From: Cyanodermella asteris
Taxonomy: Eukaryota; Ascomycota; Lecanoromycetes; Ostropales; Stictidaceae
Direction of reading: 5' to 3'
Length of the DNA stretch: 64,000 bases
NCBI GenBank assembly: GCA_900618795.1
Contig: UYJD01000010.1
Span: 71,495-135,494, forward strand
The notes under the pieces were generated by a model that did not search any database, was not told the origin of the DNA, and was given only the letters and a program-made list of their open reading frames with translations. Made by a program: the position numbers and the translations under genes. This document shows positions 21,614 through 33,655 of this stretch, in pieces. The stretch's first letter is position 1. Every line of letters begins with the position of its first letter.

Positions 21614-23192
21614 GCTTGCGGCTCTGCAAAGGTTTGTTCAGATGTCTTACTTCCAAGTTGATCGAACGAGCCCGGTATTTGATAGCGGCTTTGCCCAGTC
21701 CGGAGGTGGAGGAACGGAGGAGGGGGGTTGTGTGGAGCTGAAGAGGGTGCTGGTGAAGCTCACAGAGCCGCTCGCTCGCCATGCCATTCGATGTCACCGC
21801 GCTGACGTAAGCACAGACCACCGCATCTTCAATCGGAGCTTTCGTTGACCGCCATCATTACAATTTTGCTGCCAGCACGACTACAGAGTCGGGTAAGACT
21901 ACGGGTAGAACTATTTTCCTCTACAGCTTGGGTATATGCTCGGCAGCATGCAGAGGCTATCCAGATATCCTTGCGACCCAGTGTCTCTGCAGCGACTTTC
22001 GCATCCAGCTTGCCAACGATTTTGGACTGCTGGTAATCGTTATCGTCAGGAAAACATTGACGACCTCTTCGCACGTCTCGCATCGGATGGCGAGACTGCT
22101 TCAGGATACAATGATGGCAATGATCCTCCAGTCTAGCAACGGTTAGCTCTTCCGCCTGCTCGACCTTCGTTCCTCAGCTTTTCTAAGCTCTTTAATTCTG
22201 AGACCTTGACTTGACTGTACTTGCTTGGACGAGCATTGGTGGTGCATCCCCAGCACACATGAAGAGCGAGAAGAGTCAAGCTAATTATGCGCCACGGCAC
22301 TTTGTCCTGATGCCACTTGCATCGGTTGCCTACTTCATTGTTAGTTACATGATACATCTTCTTGTTCTTGCAGATCAGGCCAGCTTTTTGGCGAATGTGC
22401 TGCCTACGGATGTCTTCCGGCTTGATCCTTTCCCTAAGCAGAAGTCTCCGCTGAGCCGCCAATAGACAATCGAGCAGAGTTATGGCTTGATGCTTCATAG
22501 ACTTGGCTCTCTCACTAGCTTGAGCTCATATTTCGCCTTTTCGAACTACAATATGTCCATGCGCAAACGGAATGTACTTGTCCGAGATGGACAGTCTGCG
22601 TCACAGGTGGAGCGTGTTTGTGACGTTCGTGGTCACCGCCAGGGGTAGTTTGGCACTCTAATAAATTCATCTCCACTCCCCAAGCTCGTTCCAAGCTTAG
22701 ATATGTCTTTAACGCGGCACCAGAACTCATGATGGTTACCTTGAGCTGTCAACAACTCTCAGCCACTCAAAGGTCTTGCATTACTCATGGCAAGACTTTT
22801 GCCCCTGCCTTGGGTCTTGCTTCCAGTTTGGTCAGCTGGGCAGGTGACTGGAGCTTTTTTGTATAGGCGGAAAAGCTCAGACCATCTTGAGTTGCCATGA
22901 AGTTCAATCTCTGTCGTGGCAGACGGTGTTTCTACTGTAGGCTGTTACCATTTCGTGGCGGTGCTTTACAACATCTTACGCGCCAGTCTTTCTCCTGTGA
23001 TTTGACGCCATCGCGCTGCCCCGCCGGATTGCAGGAGAACGCCTGCCTTCAGCCTTGCCGATAAAAGAAGCGGTCGCCAGTCATTTTTACCTTCAATTGC
23101 TCCGTGACCTGTACATAGGTCCCTGAGTGCTTCCAGGACGCAACGCAAGATCGTTTATAATCAGTTCTTTGCATGGTCGACAACACTTTATC
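21614..23192. other. Intergenic, no convincing gene
   Basis: About 1.6 kb between divergent RPT1 and the F-box gene. A 121-aa minus frame (22133-22498) and an 84-aa plus frame overlap each other and show no family signature. Presumably promoters at both ends; the middle holds nothing I can name. Confidence 0.45.
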
Positions 23193-24401
23193 ATGGATGT
23201 CGCAATAGATGCGACTGTGCAGGGGCAGGAAGCGACTACTCTGCCCGCAGAGGTCCTTTTGAAAATTCTCAGACCGCTTTCCAACCTTGAGTCATCCTGT
23301 TTCCGAGACCTGAAGAATTGTCGTTTGGTCAATCGAAACTGGGGAGAGGCGGCAACTACATTGCTGTTTTCCAGTATCACACTGGTAGATTCGGATCGCG
23401 CGACAGCCGAAAGAGTGCAGAACTTGGCAAGCGGTCCACTTGCCCCACTGATCAAGACAATCCATTTCGAAGCCACCAAATACGATAACGAGCGGGAAGG
23501 CGATGACAAGACAGACAACGGCTCCGAGTTCCAGTCAACGGTTCAGATTGTATCAGCAGCTTTGCAGAAGATATCTGATGTTCACACCGTACGCTTTCGA
23601 GAGCCACCAACAGCCTCAAACTTCGACTCTAAACACAACAGACCCGTATTCTTCCGTTGGTGGAGGAGAATCATTTGCAACGGCCTACCGCCTAATACAA
23701 CTCACATTGATCTCGACGATACAGCTGTCAGAGTTTTCGACAGCTGCCTCTGCACCGGTGGCCTGCTTTCACCCAGCCTTGCAAAATTTCAGACCAACAT
23801 GACGCACATCACGCATCTCGAGATCGAAGTGGGAGGAGATGAGCACCACACTCATCGGCGTGGCGAAAAATGGTTCAACCTGTGTGATCATCTCAAGTCA
23901 CTCGATATTTTGACGCTTTCAAACGTCAATCGTTATGATGTTGATCTGTTCTGCAAATCGGGCGGTACCAAGCACGTGAGGTGCCGAAAACTTAGCATTA
24001 GCCAAAGCTACATTGGTGCATCAAGCCTCGCAATTCTGATCGAGAAGTGTTCCAGCAATCTTAAATCTCTGTCACTTTCAGATATCGTAATGAGGCGAAA
24101 ATCATCCTACGAGGATTCGGAAGAAAGACAGAGAGCTGACGTATTCGCTTTCATAGCTCAAAAGTGTCCGACGCTAGTCGATCTAACACTCAGCAGTGTG
24201 GTCATCACGCGTCTCATGACGGAAAAGAAAAGGGCCGGCGAGAAATTACGAGCTGAGATCGGTGAAGGAGTCTCTGAGATCGAGAAGGAAGACGAGGTTA
24301 CCTTGAAGCATCTTGCCAAGTCAATGAATGTCACCAGAAAGGGAACGTGGAACATCGTGGACTTGGACGCGCAGTACATGAAGCTGTTCCTCCCAAGATA
24401 A
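23193..24401 (+). CDS. F-box protein
   Basis: Single exon, 402 aa, starting at ATG 23193 (the open frame extends upstream but without an ATG). An F-box is visible at about residues 15-60: TLPAEVLLKIL, then CRLVNRNWGEAATTLLFSSI, the Skp1-binding helix pattern. The rest has leucine-rich-like segments (LTLSNVNRYDVD, LKSLSLSDIV, LVDLTLSSVVI) that could form an irregular LRR surface for substrate. Likely an SCF ubiquitin-ligase adaptor. Fungal F-box proteins of this type form large, fast-evolving families, so the target cannot be guessed. Confidence 0.8.
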   Translation: MDVAIDATVQGQEATTLPAEVLLKILRPLSNLESSCFRDLKNCRLVNRNWGEAATTLLFSSITLVDSDRATAERVQNLASGPLAPLIKTIHFEATKYDNEREGDDKTDNGSEFQSTVQIVSAALQKISDVHTVRFREPPTASNFDSKHNRPVFFRWWRRIICNGLPPNTTHIDLDDTAVRVFDSCLCTGGLLSPSLAKFQTNMTHITHLEIEVGGDEHHTHRRGEKWFNLCDHLKSLDILTLSNVNRYDVDLFCKSGGTKHVRCRKLSISQSYIGASSLAILIEKCSSNLKSLSLSDIVMRRKSSYEDSEERQRADVFAFIAQKCPTLVDLTLSSVVITRLMTEKKRAGEKLRAEIGEGVSEIEKEDEVTLKHLAKSMNVTRKGTWNIVDLDAQYMKLFLPR

Positions 24402-24828
24402 TTTGCTAAAGTTATGTCTACCATTTCAATGACCAATGTTCTGCTTTCAGCTCATGCAGCCGTTCATTTCTCCCAAGGCATCTTGTCCTCACCTTCCCGA
24501 AACTCCCCTTTGACAGGCCGAATCATCGGCCACATCGTCTCCGGCAGGAACTTTCGCTTCAACTCTTCCATCCTCTCGCTCTGTTCCAAATGATCAAAGG
24601 ACACTTCCACCCCCGGAGCAGCCCTGAATCCAAGTTTCTCGTATACCGGTAACCCTACCTTGCTCGCGTTCAGAAAAGTTTCCCACCCTTCCCCATCCGC
24701 AACCTCAAAGCCCCACTGAAGGAGCATCTGCGTGATCCCGCGCCGTCGAAAATCCGGATGCACAAACACGAATTAAAGAACTGCAAGAACGTAGCACAAT
24801 CATTAGCTTCTCGTCGCACAAAAACACC

Positions 24829-25144
24829 NNNNNNNNNNNNNNNNNNNNNNNNNNNNNNNNNNNNNNNNNNNNNNNNNNNNNNNNNNNNNNNNNNNNNNNN
24901 NNNNNNNNNNNNNNNNNNNNNNNNNNNNNNNNNNNNNNNNNNNNNNNNNNNNNNNNNNNNNNNNNNNNNNNNNNNNNNNNNNNNNNNNNNNNNNNNNNNN
25001 NNNNNNNNNNNNNNNNNNNNNNNNNNNNNNNNNNNNNNNNNNNNNNNNNNNNNNNNNNNNNNNNNNNNNNNNNNNNNNNNNNNNNNNNNNNNNNNNNNNN
25101 NNNNNNNNNNNNNNNNNNNNNNNNNNNNNNNNNNNNNNNNNNNN
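24829..25144. other. Assembly gap (316 N)
   Basis: Run of N. The right edge is homopolymer-rich, so the gap size and flanks should be treated with care. Confidence 0.99.
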
Positions 25145-25200
25145 AAAAACCCCCCCCCCCCCCCCCAAATTTTCTTTTTCTTTTTTTTCTTCAAAATTCC
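25145..25200. repeat. Homopolymer-rich gap flank
   Basis: A5, C about 16, then A3 and T-rich runs directly next to the gap. This looks like low-quality read-end sequence rather than genomic structure. Confidence 0.7.
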
Positions 25201-25833
25201 GCGAAAGATACAGATCGTTTCTTGCAAAAACTTTGGTCTGGACCGTCGACGGCGGTCCGGATCGGAGGCTTCGGTGTTCGTTTGCCCCCTTGTTCGGTGA
25301 GGGGGGAGGGGAAGAAGATTGGGTGGATGAGGGTTTTGGGGGTCGTGCAGGGATGTGTAGGCGCGGGTGAAGATTGCGTTGAGGTTGGGGGCGGGTACTT
25401 GGTCGATGAGCGTGAAAGGCGTGTTTGGAGAGGAGTTTTGTCGAAGAGATGTCGTTGGGACCGCTATCAGTTTGCTCGAGGTGGGGCGGACATGGAATCC
25501 TTTGATCTGGTCGCGTGTATCTACGAGGCGTGCATGGTAGCTATTCAACCGTCTGTCGCCAGACATATTAAGACGTGAGCCGGGAGGAACGATTTGATGT
25601 ACCAATGTACGACTTGTGGCTGCTGGTGCTAGAAACTGGACTCAAGGTCGAACCAATGAGATGAGTCATGAGTTACCGAGCCCTCATTGACGGTCCGGGA
25701 GAGGAGACAACCCGCATCCCAGTCAGAGCATTGTGGCAACGAGAAAATGTCGAAACGATGACGTGGCCGTTCACAACGATATATTGCGCGAGTAGTCGTT
25801 AGACTACATGGCATGTTTGCAAGATGGCTCTGA

Positions 25834-27788
25834 TCACGCGACGGCGTCGACGCCCTTATGTTCTGTCGTGATCGTGACCTCCTCGGCCTGAGAGTCTTTG
25901 CTACTAGCATGCCTCGCGCCGTTGACATCGTGGTCCGCATCCCATTTCATAACCTGATCCTTGGGCACCTTGACCAAAATGTGGGTCTGTGCACCGTCGC
26001 CGAGATCCAACAGCTCCTGGCGCATTGCGTAGCCCTTACATTTGGGGAGCACGACGATCCAGATCGCGTAGTAGAGGGCGCAGAGGAGGATAACGCCAAT
26101 GCCAACAACTAAAGAAGTAGAGTCAGTAAGTGCTGCAGGGTCTGTGAATCGGTTGCACAGTTATTTCGACGTACCGATATAAGTCCCATACCAAAAGCTG
26201 ACATCGCCGCCATATGGACCAGCATCCGGCGGATACCACGAAATCACGATTAGATAGAGCTGAACAGCGATGTTGAAGACGAGAGCCACGTCCCAGGCTC
26301 GGAAGGAGGGTCGCGGAAGACCGAGCTTGGAGCGACGGTGACGCAGAATGTAAATGCCAACACTCAGGAGCAGCGAGAAAATCGAGGCCGGGTAGATCTG
26401 CAAATCGGTGGTGAAGTTGAACGCATCACCCGCTGGCGGGCCCAGAATCATGATGATGGTGAGCACATACTTGATCAAGTACGGGCCGGTTGGGGTTCCG
26501 AAGGGCTTTGTGGAGGCCCAAAATGAGGGATATGGAAGCACGCCTTGACGACCACACTCACGCATCATGCGTGATGTGCCCAAGAGGACGGAGATCAGGT
26601 TTCCAAAAGAGCTTAGGGCGATGAGAAAGTTGAGGCCACGTACGGACTGGTCATTGCCGAACACTTTGGTGAAGAGGAGACCAGCTGCTATCTCCTTGCC
26701 CGCAAGGATCTCTTCCTTGGGGATTGCAGCGAAGAAGGCAATGTTGGCGAGCATGTAAAGTGTAGCAACGATGATCACCGCCGAGAAACCGTTGTTGCGA
26801 ATGCTTTTGACTGGGTTTTTGACCTCATTGACAACGTTGAAGGCATTCTCGAAACCGGTGTCTGGAGGAGATTAGCAAACCCGCTGCAAGTACTGCTTGG
26901 GCCAGCACTTACAAGCAAATATGATTTTGTACAGGGCGTTTGTCACACCATATGTTGAAGTCGATCCTCCAAAAGCATCGTGAAAGTTTGTTTTCGGGTT
27001 CTCAACGTTGGTGTGTCCTCCGAGCACAACGAGCCCGATTATGGCGATTAGAAGAAGCGTAGCAACTTTGATAGCGCTGATGACATTCGCAAATGCATAC
27101 GAAAACCTTGTGGAAAATAGGACGGACAGAAGGGCAATAGTATAACAGCCAATGGCGAGCCCTTTCGTCTCCCAATTCGTGGCTGTATACCCACCGATAG
27201 CGAAGAGATATTTGGCCATGACAACTGCGTTTCCGCTGCTGAAGGACAGGATGACTGTCTGAACAGCGAAAGTTGTCGGGAAAAACCATTTTGGTCTAGG
27301 GTATGCTTGCTCCAGGTAGGCAACCTCTGACCCAGACCGAGAGGGAAAGCATGCAGTGTATTCCAGGTAGACCGAGAGTCCAGACAGCGTCGTCAAAATC
27401 CCGATGAATCAGAATATCAAGCTCAACCCCACAGAGCCTGTGCCTTTGAGGATGGCCGCGGCTGGTGTGAAGTTTAGTATTCAGCCGCAAGCAAGGAGAT
27501 TTTGGACGTACGCGTTGAGAAGATACCCGTTCCTATCATTTTGCCAACATTGAGGAAGACGATTGTGACTGGACCGACATTATACCCCAACGGTGATTGT
27601 GCCTCGACCGGAGCGCCGCTCGCCTCTTGATACGCAATTTGGGAGGTGTTTCCGCCATGCTGGCCGACGTATTTGAGATCGCCATCTGAAACTTGGACAA
27701 TGTCGCTCCCAGAGCTAGACTGAACGACGGAAGATGCTCGAGGGCTGCCGGTACCAACTTTGAACCGGTTCTTGAATAGCGCTGACAT
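25834..27788 (-). pseudogene. MUP1-like methionine/LAT-family amino-acid permease with one in-frame TGA
   Basis: APC-superfamily transporter of the LAT/high-affinity methionine permease group, expected in the plasma membrane with 12 helices. Four exons: 27788-27512, 27461-26913, 26861-26175, 26108-25834; introns 50, 51 and 66 bp; frame kept over 596 codons. Signatures: GKMIGTGIFSTP (helix 1 unwound substrate loop), GLSVYLEYTACFPSRSGSEV, and FAYTGFENAFNVVNEVKNP (helix 6). One TGA at 27409-27411 (codon 110) sits in LSLIF-*-FIGILTTLSG, where the family has Trp (TGG to TGA). No donor or acceptor nearby can remove it. Everything else is intact, so decay is very recent, or it is a read-through stop, a polymorphism or an error. 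Confidence 0.85.
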
Positions 27789-28815
27789 TGTCAGAACGCT
27801 ATTACTAGTGAATGGCAGCCTTGTTGAGTGCGTTGGGAATGACTGAGCAATGAGGGGGAAATGGTCTGGTCGAAACTCAGTCCCAAAGACAAAGGTCTCA
27901 TTTCATATCCAGCGCGGGTGCGACTGTATGTGGGCGACGATGGTGTATGCCACCTAGTAGCTGCAACACGAGTTGGCATTCGATCAGAGTTTCGAGATAG
28001 CACGCCATCCGCACTATCCGCCAATGATACTCCACAGTAGGCACACCTTTCCATGGCATGTCACGCGACGATTGCACGATTTTTCAGGGAAAGTCCAACA
28101 AACTCGAGGATGTACAGGCGCCGAGATAACTTATCAGAGAGTGTTCCACTGCTCACCTTTACACACAGAACCGCGGATAGTCAGTGAGCGTATAAAGGTA
28201 CCAGAGCAATTGGGACGTGGTTCACGGACAATAAAACGGACACGATCACATTTCTTGCCGTTGCGCTCGAACCAACCAGCTATGTTGAAGGCCTATATTG
28301 CGACGAGCATGTCGACAATTCGGCATGGTCGAAGCACGATCCGTAAAGCGGAATTGGTGGACCCATTCGAGGTTGCTTAGTGCAGCACCTAGCAAGTGCA
28401 GACGCGCGGTATTCGATCCAGCATGGCGTGGGCTTCGGATTGGTCGCCCGAAGCTCCAGAAGGTAACGCTGCAGGGGCCGAGAACTACAGCTCAGCGATC
28501 TATCGTATGGCGCCATCGTCATCAGGCTGGCTGGAAGCTGCTAGGGCCGAAAGTCCATGATACGACAAGTTCATGCTTATCGTGAAGAGGCCTGGGTGAT
28601 TGCGACGCCAGAGTGCGAAAGCTGCAACGGGTCGTGAAATGGCTTGAGTTTCGTAGCGCGCGTGCTTCTCAGAAGCTTTCCGGCGTGCCGCCAGCCAACC
28701 ACAACCCAGCCAATCTACCTCACCGGTTCGCCACAATGAGCTGCAATCTGCTGGCACGTACTCGGCAAGCTCAATTGAAGCCATCCATCTGCCTCCAATA
28801 TCCTCCTTGACCATC
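27789..28815. other. Intergenic between divergent permease and NTH1
   Basis: About 1 kb with several overlapping short frames and no recognisable motif. Presumed shared promoter region. Confidence 0.45.
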
Positions 28816-29988
28816 ATGCGCACCTCGAGACTTTCTCGCGATACTGCCAAAGTCGCTGACGCCCTACGATCGACCCGCCGCTCAACACGAGCTTCTGTCG
28901 CTAGCGATGCTCCACCCAGCCGTCATGCCTCGACGCCCGATATCGAAGACATAGCATCTACGTCAACTTCGTCCAAGAAACGGAAGCGAAACCCTCTTAC
29001 TCAGATCCCAGCACCAGCTGACCAGTCCGTCCGCACCTCGCCTCGGAAGTCAGGCATAAAAATCGAAGAAACAGATGCAACAACCATCGGACATGCACGC
29101 AAAGCCAAACGGCAGCCAGCGAAAGAGGTCAAGAACGAAGATGGGAGCGTCAAGATGGAGCCGCCGCCGGGCTGGGAAGAGATGTACAATATCACAGCGG
29201 AGATGCGCAAAGTAAATCTCGCGCCGGTGGACACAATGGGTTGCGAAACACTGGCGGAAGAGGGCCGAAGCGAGCGAATTCGCAGATTCCAGACTCTGAT
29301 TTCGCTCATGTTGAGTAGCCAGACGAAAGACACAGTCACGTCAGTTGCAATGAAGCGCCTACAGACAGAACTCCCGGCACCAGGTCTCACCCTTGAAGGG
29401 ATACTCAAGGTCGAACCAGACACTCTCAACCAATTGATATGGGCGGTAGGATTCCATAACAACAAGACCAAATTCATCAAGAAAACCGCCGAAGTTCTGC
29501 GAGATCAGTGGGAAGGCGATATACCAGACACGATCGAAGGCATGACGAGTCTGCCCGGCGTTGGGCCGAAGATGGCATATCTCTGCATGAGCGCGGCGTG
29601 GGGCAGGGATGAGGGTATTGGAGTCGACGTTCACGTACACAGGATAACGAATCTCTGGGGATGGCATAAGACAAAGACACCGGAGGAGACCAGGTCGGCG
29701 CTCGAATCGTGGCTGCCAAAGGAGAAATGGCATGAAATCAATCATCTGCTGGTGGGCTTTGGTCAGACGACATGCGCTCCTGTAGGACGGAAGTGTGGGG
29801 ACTGCCAGCTGAGTGAGAAGGGACTGTGTCCAAGCGCTGTGGTCGACCGAAAAATTAGAGTCAAGAAGGCGAAGACTGAAGGTGTGGTCGTTCTGAAAGA
29901 GGAGGACGTCACAGTAGATGGGAGCAAGACTGAGACCGAAGCAGTGGTCAAGCAGGAGCCTGTTTGTACCCAGAACTGCTTTCAGTGA
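28816..29988 (+). CDS. NTH1: Endonuclease III homolog, DNA glycosylase/AP lyase
   Basis: Base-excision repair enzyme removing oxidised pyrimidines and nicking AP sites. Single exon, 390 aa, start at ATG 28816. The first 125 residues are basic, Ser/Thr-rich and disordered with KKRKRN and KAKRQ as nuclear signals. The catalytic domain has the helix-hairpin-helix LPGVGPKMA with the Schiff-base Lys near residue 252, and the catalytic Asp near 271 in [13 protein letters not shown] [4Fe-4S] cluster motif C-x6-C-x2-C-x7-C is complete ([11 protein letters not shown]...LC). The 60-residue C-terminal tail is Lys/Glu/Val-rich and unusual in length; it may hold SUMO-like motifs (VKQEP). May also be sent to mitochondria as in yeast Ntg1, but no clear presequence. 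Confidence 0.95.
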   Translation: MRTSRLSRDTAKVADALRSTRRSTRASVASDAPPSRHASTPDIEDIASTSTSSKKRKRNPLTQIPAPADQSVRTSPRKSGIKIEETDATTIGHARKAKRQPAKEVKNEDGSVKMEPPPGWEEMYNITAEMRKVNLAPVDTMGCETLAEEGRSERIRRFQTLISLMLSSQTKDTVTSVAMKRLQTELPAPGLTLEGILKVEPDTLNQLIWAVGFHNNKTKFIKKTAEVLRDQWEGDIPDTIEGMTSLPGVGPKMAYLCMSAAWGRDEGIGVDVHVHRITNLWGWHKTKTPEETRSALESWLPKEKWHEINHLLVGFGQTTCAPVGRKCGDCQLSEKGLCPSAVVDRKIRVKKAKTEGVVVLKEEDVTVDGSKTETEAVVKQEPVCTQNCFQ

Positions 29989-31339
29989 CCGACTGTGCAC
30001 TCATATAGGTCGACTTATAGCTCGCACCGTGAAGGCCAGAACCATGTTCATGGTCGACAGCTCTTGGCCAGAAAGCGTTGAATGGTGCGGATGGTATTAC
30101 AGTGTACCGGCAATGTTGGGAGCCGTCTGAACACTGGTCAGCACATGGGTGCTCAGATTGTCATCCAGACATCACAGGGCGGATTAAGAGCAGTTGATGC
30201 ACGCGCACCGTCCAGCGTACCTTGGAAATTAATTTGACAAAGTACTGCGGCCAGCACCGGATCGAGGTAGCAGCAAGACTACACTACACTACACGCAAAG
30301 CTACCCCATAAGCTGTCTTGAGAATGTATGAGGTAGCGTTTTTGTCGGACCTCCCATGGTAGCATGATAAACAAGTCTCTGTGCAACTCCATCTGTTAGA
30401 CTGCCTCTACTGTTGAAGTAAGCACGTCGCGCCTGCCACGATTTGGCGGTGACAAAAGGGGGCGGACAACGAGGTGAAACATGCATCGTCTGATGTTGCT
30501 CCGAGCAACTGACCAAGTTGGTCTTCCCCTCGTGACAATTCGCAATCTATTCCGAGCGATGTGTCCTGATCATGATCATGTTCTCATTCGATTTGCCTCG
30601 TTCGTGCGCTGACGCTCTGGGCATTCACGGCCGCGCTTTCGGCCTTTCGATTTCTGCCTGCGAGGGATTGGTCATCTTGCTACTGCATAAAGAAACCCTG
30701 ACAGCCTTGAGCGTGCTCCACTGACCTTTGACGGCCAATGCATGCTCGTTCAAGTTCTCTCCAGCCGCCTCTGGACTACAGTGTTCACAATTCACAAGCA
30801 TCCGCTCGAGCACGCTTCCCCGCACCGGCGGCAGCTAGCCTGTGGATCTGACAGGGGAGCCTCGCAAAGCATCTCCGGACTCAAGCAACAGAGTGTGATT
30901 GTTGTGACCTCTAACCTGATCTGCTCAAAACTTCACGCCGCGTCGACAGCCTACTCCATCGACGCCCGTGGTCGCTGGCGCCCCCACTTGCTTTTAAAGT
31001 CTCCTGGCTGGCTCGCATCACATTGCGACTGTCGGACATGCAAACTTGGCTTTCGTCTACAGTGCAGGGAAAAGGTTTGCAGAGAACGGGTGGTGCCAAG
31101 CATACTCACAAGCGCACCAGGACCAGATCGGCAACCATTGACAGCGCCATCAACCCACAAATCCACTGTTCCAAACTCGGGGTCGCTATCATTTGCCGAC
31201 ATATCCATTATTAGCGTCAACAGGAGTACTCGAGCACGTTCAAGATTCCAGCCTCACAAGCAGTCTGTGCATGGTGCAGGCCAGGGCGCGGTGGCGAGAC
31301 AAGGGACGTCAGTGACACAAAACGAAAAGATAAGGATTA
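29989..31339. other. Intergenic, possible 5' exon(s) of the next gene
   Basis: About 1.35 kb. An 876-bp open frame from 30742 lacks protein-like character and overlaps the next gene out of frame, so I do not call it. The missing start of the downstream protein probably lies in the last few hundred bases as a short exon. Confidence 0.4.
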
Positions 31340-33052
31340 TTGGAAGCATCGAAGCCGTGCACATTCGTCCCATCAGGACCAAGAAAGTCGAAAGCCAAAA
31401 AGCACATCAAAGGAGCCCGCAGCTTCTGGCACGCCAGAGTGGATCCTGCATTCCCGGTAACCACAAACGACTCCCAGGCGACACGCAATCAGTCATACTC
31501 GGCAGCCAGCAGTGCTGCGTCTCTGCGGACTGCGGAGCAAGCAACGTTGTCACGTCCCACTACGCCCTCGGTAGAGCATCTACTCAAGACCAGCAGAGCT
31601 CGCAGCCCCTCGTGTAGCAGCTCAATTGGCAGCAACAAAGATCCCAGTGAAGCAACTCTAAACAGCAAGGCGCGGCGCCATACGCTGGCCGGAACGTCGC
31701 CCTATCAGAGCTTAGCAAGCTGCCTGTCATTGACGGGCACTTATAATATCACCAGCAGCCGCTTGAATCGCATTATTTTCCCCACCACCTCCGGCTCTTC
31801 TTCCACCCAAACAACTGTGCCTGCTGCACCCGTGCCAGCTCGCGCCAATTCCGAGCCTCTGGACAGCGCAGTCCAAGGGACCCTCGCGCCGCCTGTCCCT
31901 GCAATCCCGCAGCTCCCTGCAACTGCATCCGACCGAGCCGAGCTTTCACATATACTCCCGCCGAACCTCCTTCTTCACGCTCACACCGACCCTCAGATCC
32001 CTCAGATCCAACATCGGCCATCTCAGGCCATCCAAATCCCTTCAGCTCGTCCCGATCCCTTTGATTCTGTCATCCCACTCACCAGCCGCTTCCGTGAAGG
32101 ACTTGCACAGTCACACGATCCCCTCACTGAGACGCCTCGCCACCGCTCACAGCGACTGGCGTTGCTTCCATACTACGACCATAACGAACTGAAGCCGACG
32201 GACTCCAGCCTCAAGTCTCGTTCATCCTTCGCCAGCCTTGTCTCTAAGTGTAGCAGTACTGGCGACCCGCCGACGGGAGCCTTGAGTCCACTCTTGACCA
32301 GATCCAGGAAAGACGAAAACTGCTCCAGTCGAGGCCATCGTCGCTGTCCTTCGTCACCATTGAAGCGTCGACGACGTCGTTATATTGGGGAGAGTTCTCA
32401 AACACGTATAAAATCGCGCCGCCAGTCGGAAACAATTTACATGAGGCCGCCGTCGTCCACTGCCTCGTCTTTTGTATATACTCCAACGTCCCCATTGTCT
32501 CCCGGATCTCCCAGAAACTTGAACGCCACAATGCAACCTAACAGAAACCCGAATGCTCACGCCAGGAGGCCCCCGCAGGGCTTTTCGCTACCAATCCCAC
32601 GTTTCCATCCCGCAATGTACCAGTCTCCTTCCACGAGCAACCCCAGCACCGCGGCTAGCTCGCCCAGGAACATACGAAGTCCAGGTAATCTGGCACCACC
32701 CATGTCTCCCCGTGCAAAACAACGATCGGATGAGGCAAAGCAAGCGGTCATGGCCTTCCACCAGGAGATTTTGCGTACAACTGGTGCATCGGGTGCTGCT
32801 CCGGTTGACCAGAAGTTACCAGACGCTCCATCACTGGTCCCAGCTCGCAGTCCCGGAGAAGCTACGCCGTTGACACTCGAAGATGGACCAGCCGACTACC
32901 TCACTGCCGGGGCCGCCCGGCGCGGACAACACACCGGCGTCAGCAATCAGCGTGAACTTGTCGAACGCATGATTCGCGAGGAGCAAGAAAGGCGACAGGG
33001 CAACACCAGCGTGCCTTCATCGGCACCTGTCAGTCCCGCTGCTGGACCATGA
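31340..33052 (+). CDS. Disordered Ser/Pro-rich fungal protein, 5' end unresolved
   Basis: A 1.7-kb open frame without an ATG near its beginning (a TAA lies just upstream), so the start must be in an unseen upstream exon; the coordinates mark the open frame only. The product is Ser/Pro/Arg-rich and largely disordered: SRPTTPSVEHLLKTSR, SSFASLVSKCSS, SPLKRRRRR (nuclear-type signal) and YTPTSPLSPGSPR. The C-terminal 170 residues look most conserved: PPMSPRAKQRSDEAKQAVM, a helix AFHQEILRTTG, and NQRELVERMIREEQERR. Many SP/TP sites suggest phospho-regulation by CDK/MAPK. I know similar unnamed Pezizomycotina proteins but no function. Confidence 0.65.
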   Translation: MEASKPCTFVPSGPRKSKAKKHIKGARSFWHARVDPAFPVTTNDSQATRNQSYSAASSAASLRTAEQATLSRPTTPSVEHLLKTSRARSPSCSSSIGSNKDPSEATLNSKARRHTLAGTSPYQSLASCLSLTGTYNITSSRLNRIIFPTTSGSSSTQTTVPAAPVPARANSEPLDSAVQGTLAPPVPAIPQLPATASDRAELSHILPPNLLLHAHTDPQIPQIQHRPSQAIQIPSARPDPFDSVIPLTSRFREGLAQSHDPLTETPRHRSQRLALLPYYDHNELKPTDSSLKSRSSFASLVSKCSSTGDPPTGALSPLLTRSRKDENCSSRGHRRCPSSPLKRRRRRYIGESSQTRIKSRRQSETIYMRPPSSTASSFVYTPTSPLSPGSPRNLNATMQPNRNPNAHARRPPQGFSLPIPRFHPAMYQSPSTSNPSTAASSPRNIRSPGNLAPPMSPRAKQRSDEAKQAVMAFHQEILRTTGASGAAPVDQKLPDAPSLVPARSPGEATPLTLEDGPADYLTAGAARRGQHTGVSNQRELVERMIREEQERRQGNTSVPSSAPVSPAAGP

Positions 33053-33655
33053 CCAGCCAAAAGTAACAACATTTGACGCAATTTCTTTGTAACGGCCTTT
33101 TAGCATATTTGATACCCACAGCAAGCATCCGAGAAGGTATGATGGGCACTGACGACGGATACAACACTTTTGCGTTCTTTCTGGCGGGTTTCTGGAAGCG
33201 CAAGGCCTGCGAATTTGCATGGAGCATCAAAGTCGCTGATTTGGGTGGTTCATGAACGCGCGATGTTGTGCGCTTATGCTTACGGGGCTTAAGAAGCCAC
33301 CTGGGGATGAAGCCACAAATCACTGTTCCAGTATCACGGTCGGAGTTTGTGCTACAAATTTGAGACAGCGGCGGGCCGCTCTTATCATGATAGACAGCAT
33401 GCCAGCTGACTGGTTCGGAGTGTGTACGGCGCCTATTACAAATTCAAAGCAGCGCGGGAACCATTGACGGAGACGGCAGTCTCACCTCAAGGCAAAATTG
33501 TCGAGGACTGGCTAGCATACAGAGATCATACGGGAGAGCAGAATGGGCTCCGAAAGAATTGGGCTAGGAGGACAATACTGCGTAAGGTATCCAGGGTTAT
33601 TGAGCATGACATTTTGCTCCCTCTGGCTTGAAATCGAGCCACCTGAATTGTGTCT

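Larger units (their letters stand above)
24464..25566 (-). pseudogene. GNAT acetyltransferase, broken and split by an assembly gap
   Basis: The 3' part (24464-24772) encodes the end of a GCN5-related N-acetyltransferase: FVHPDFRRRGITQMLLQWG is the acetyl-CoA-binding motif A, followed by FLNASKVGLPVYEKLGF (motif B). Just before it, in frame, is a TAA at 24773-24775 where CAA would give a family-like LQFVFVHP, though a splice site lost in poor sequence is possible. The gap 24829-25144 removes the centre. Beyond it, minus-strand fragments resemble the GNAT N-terminus (AIFTRAYTSLHDP in one frame, LIHPIFFPSPLTEQG in another), so the frames do not join. True decay and bad sequence near the gap cannot be separated here. 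Confidence 0.55.

Noticed and set aside
24670-25605. 311-aa minus frame through the first gap
   Set aside because: Joined across N and homopolymers; the GNAT motif at its low-coordinate end is in a different frame.
30742-31617. 291-aa plus frame upstream of the disordered protein
   Set aside because: Starts with ATG but lacks any motif, has random-looking composition, and overlaps the better frame from 31340 out of phase.
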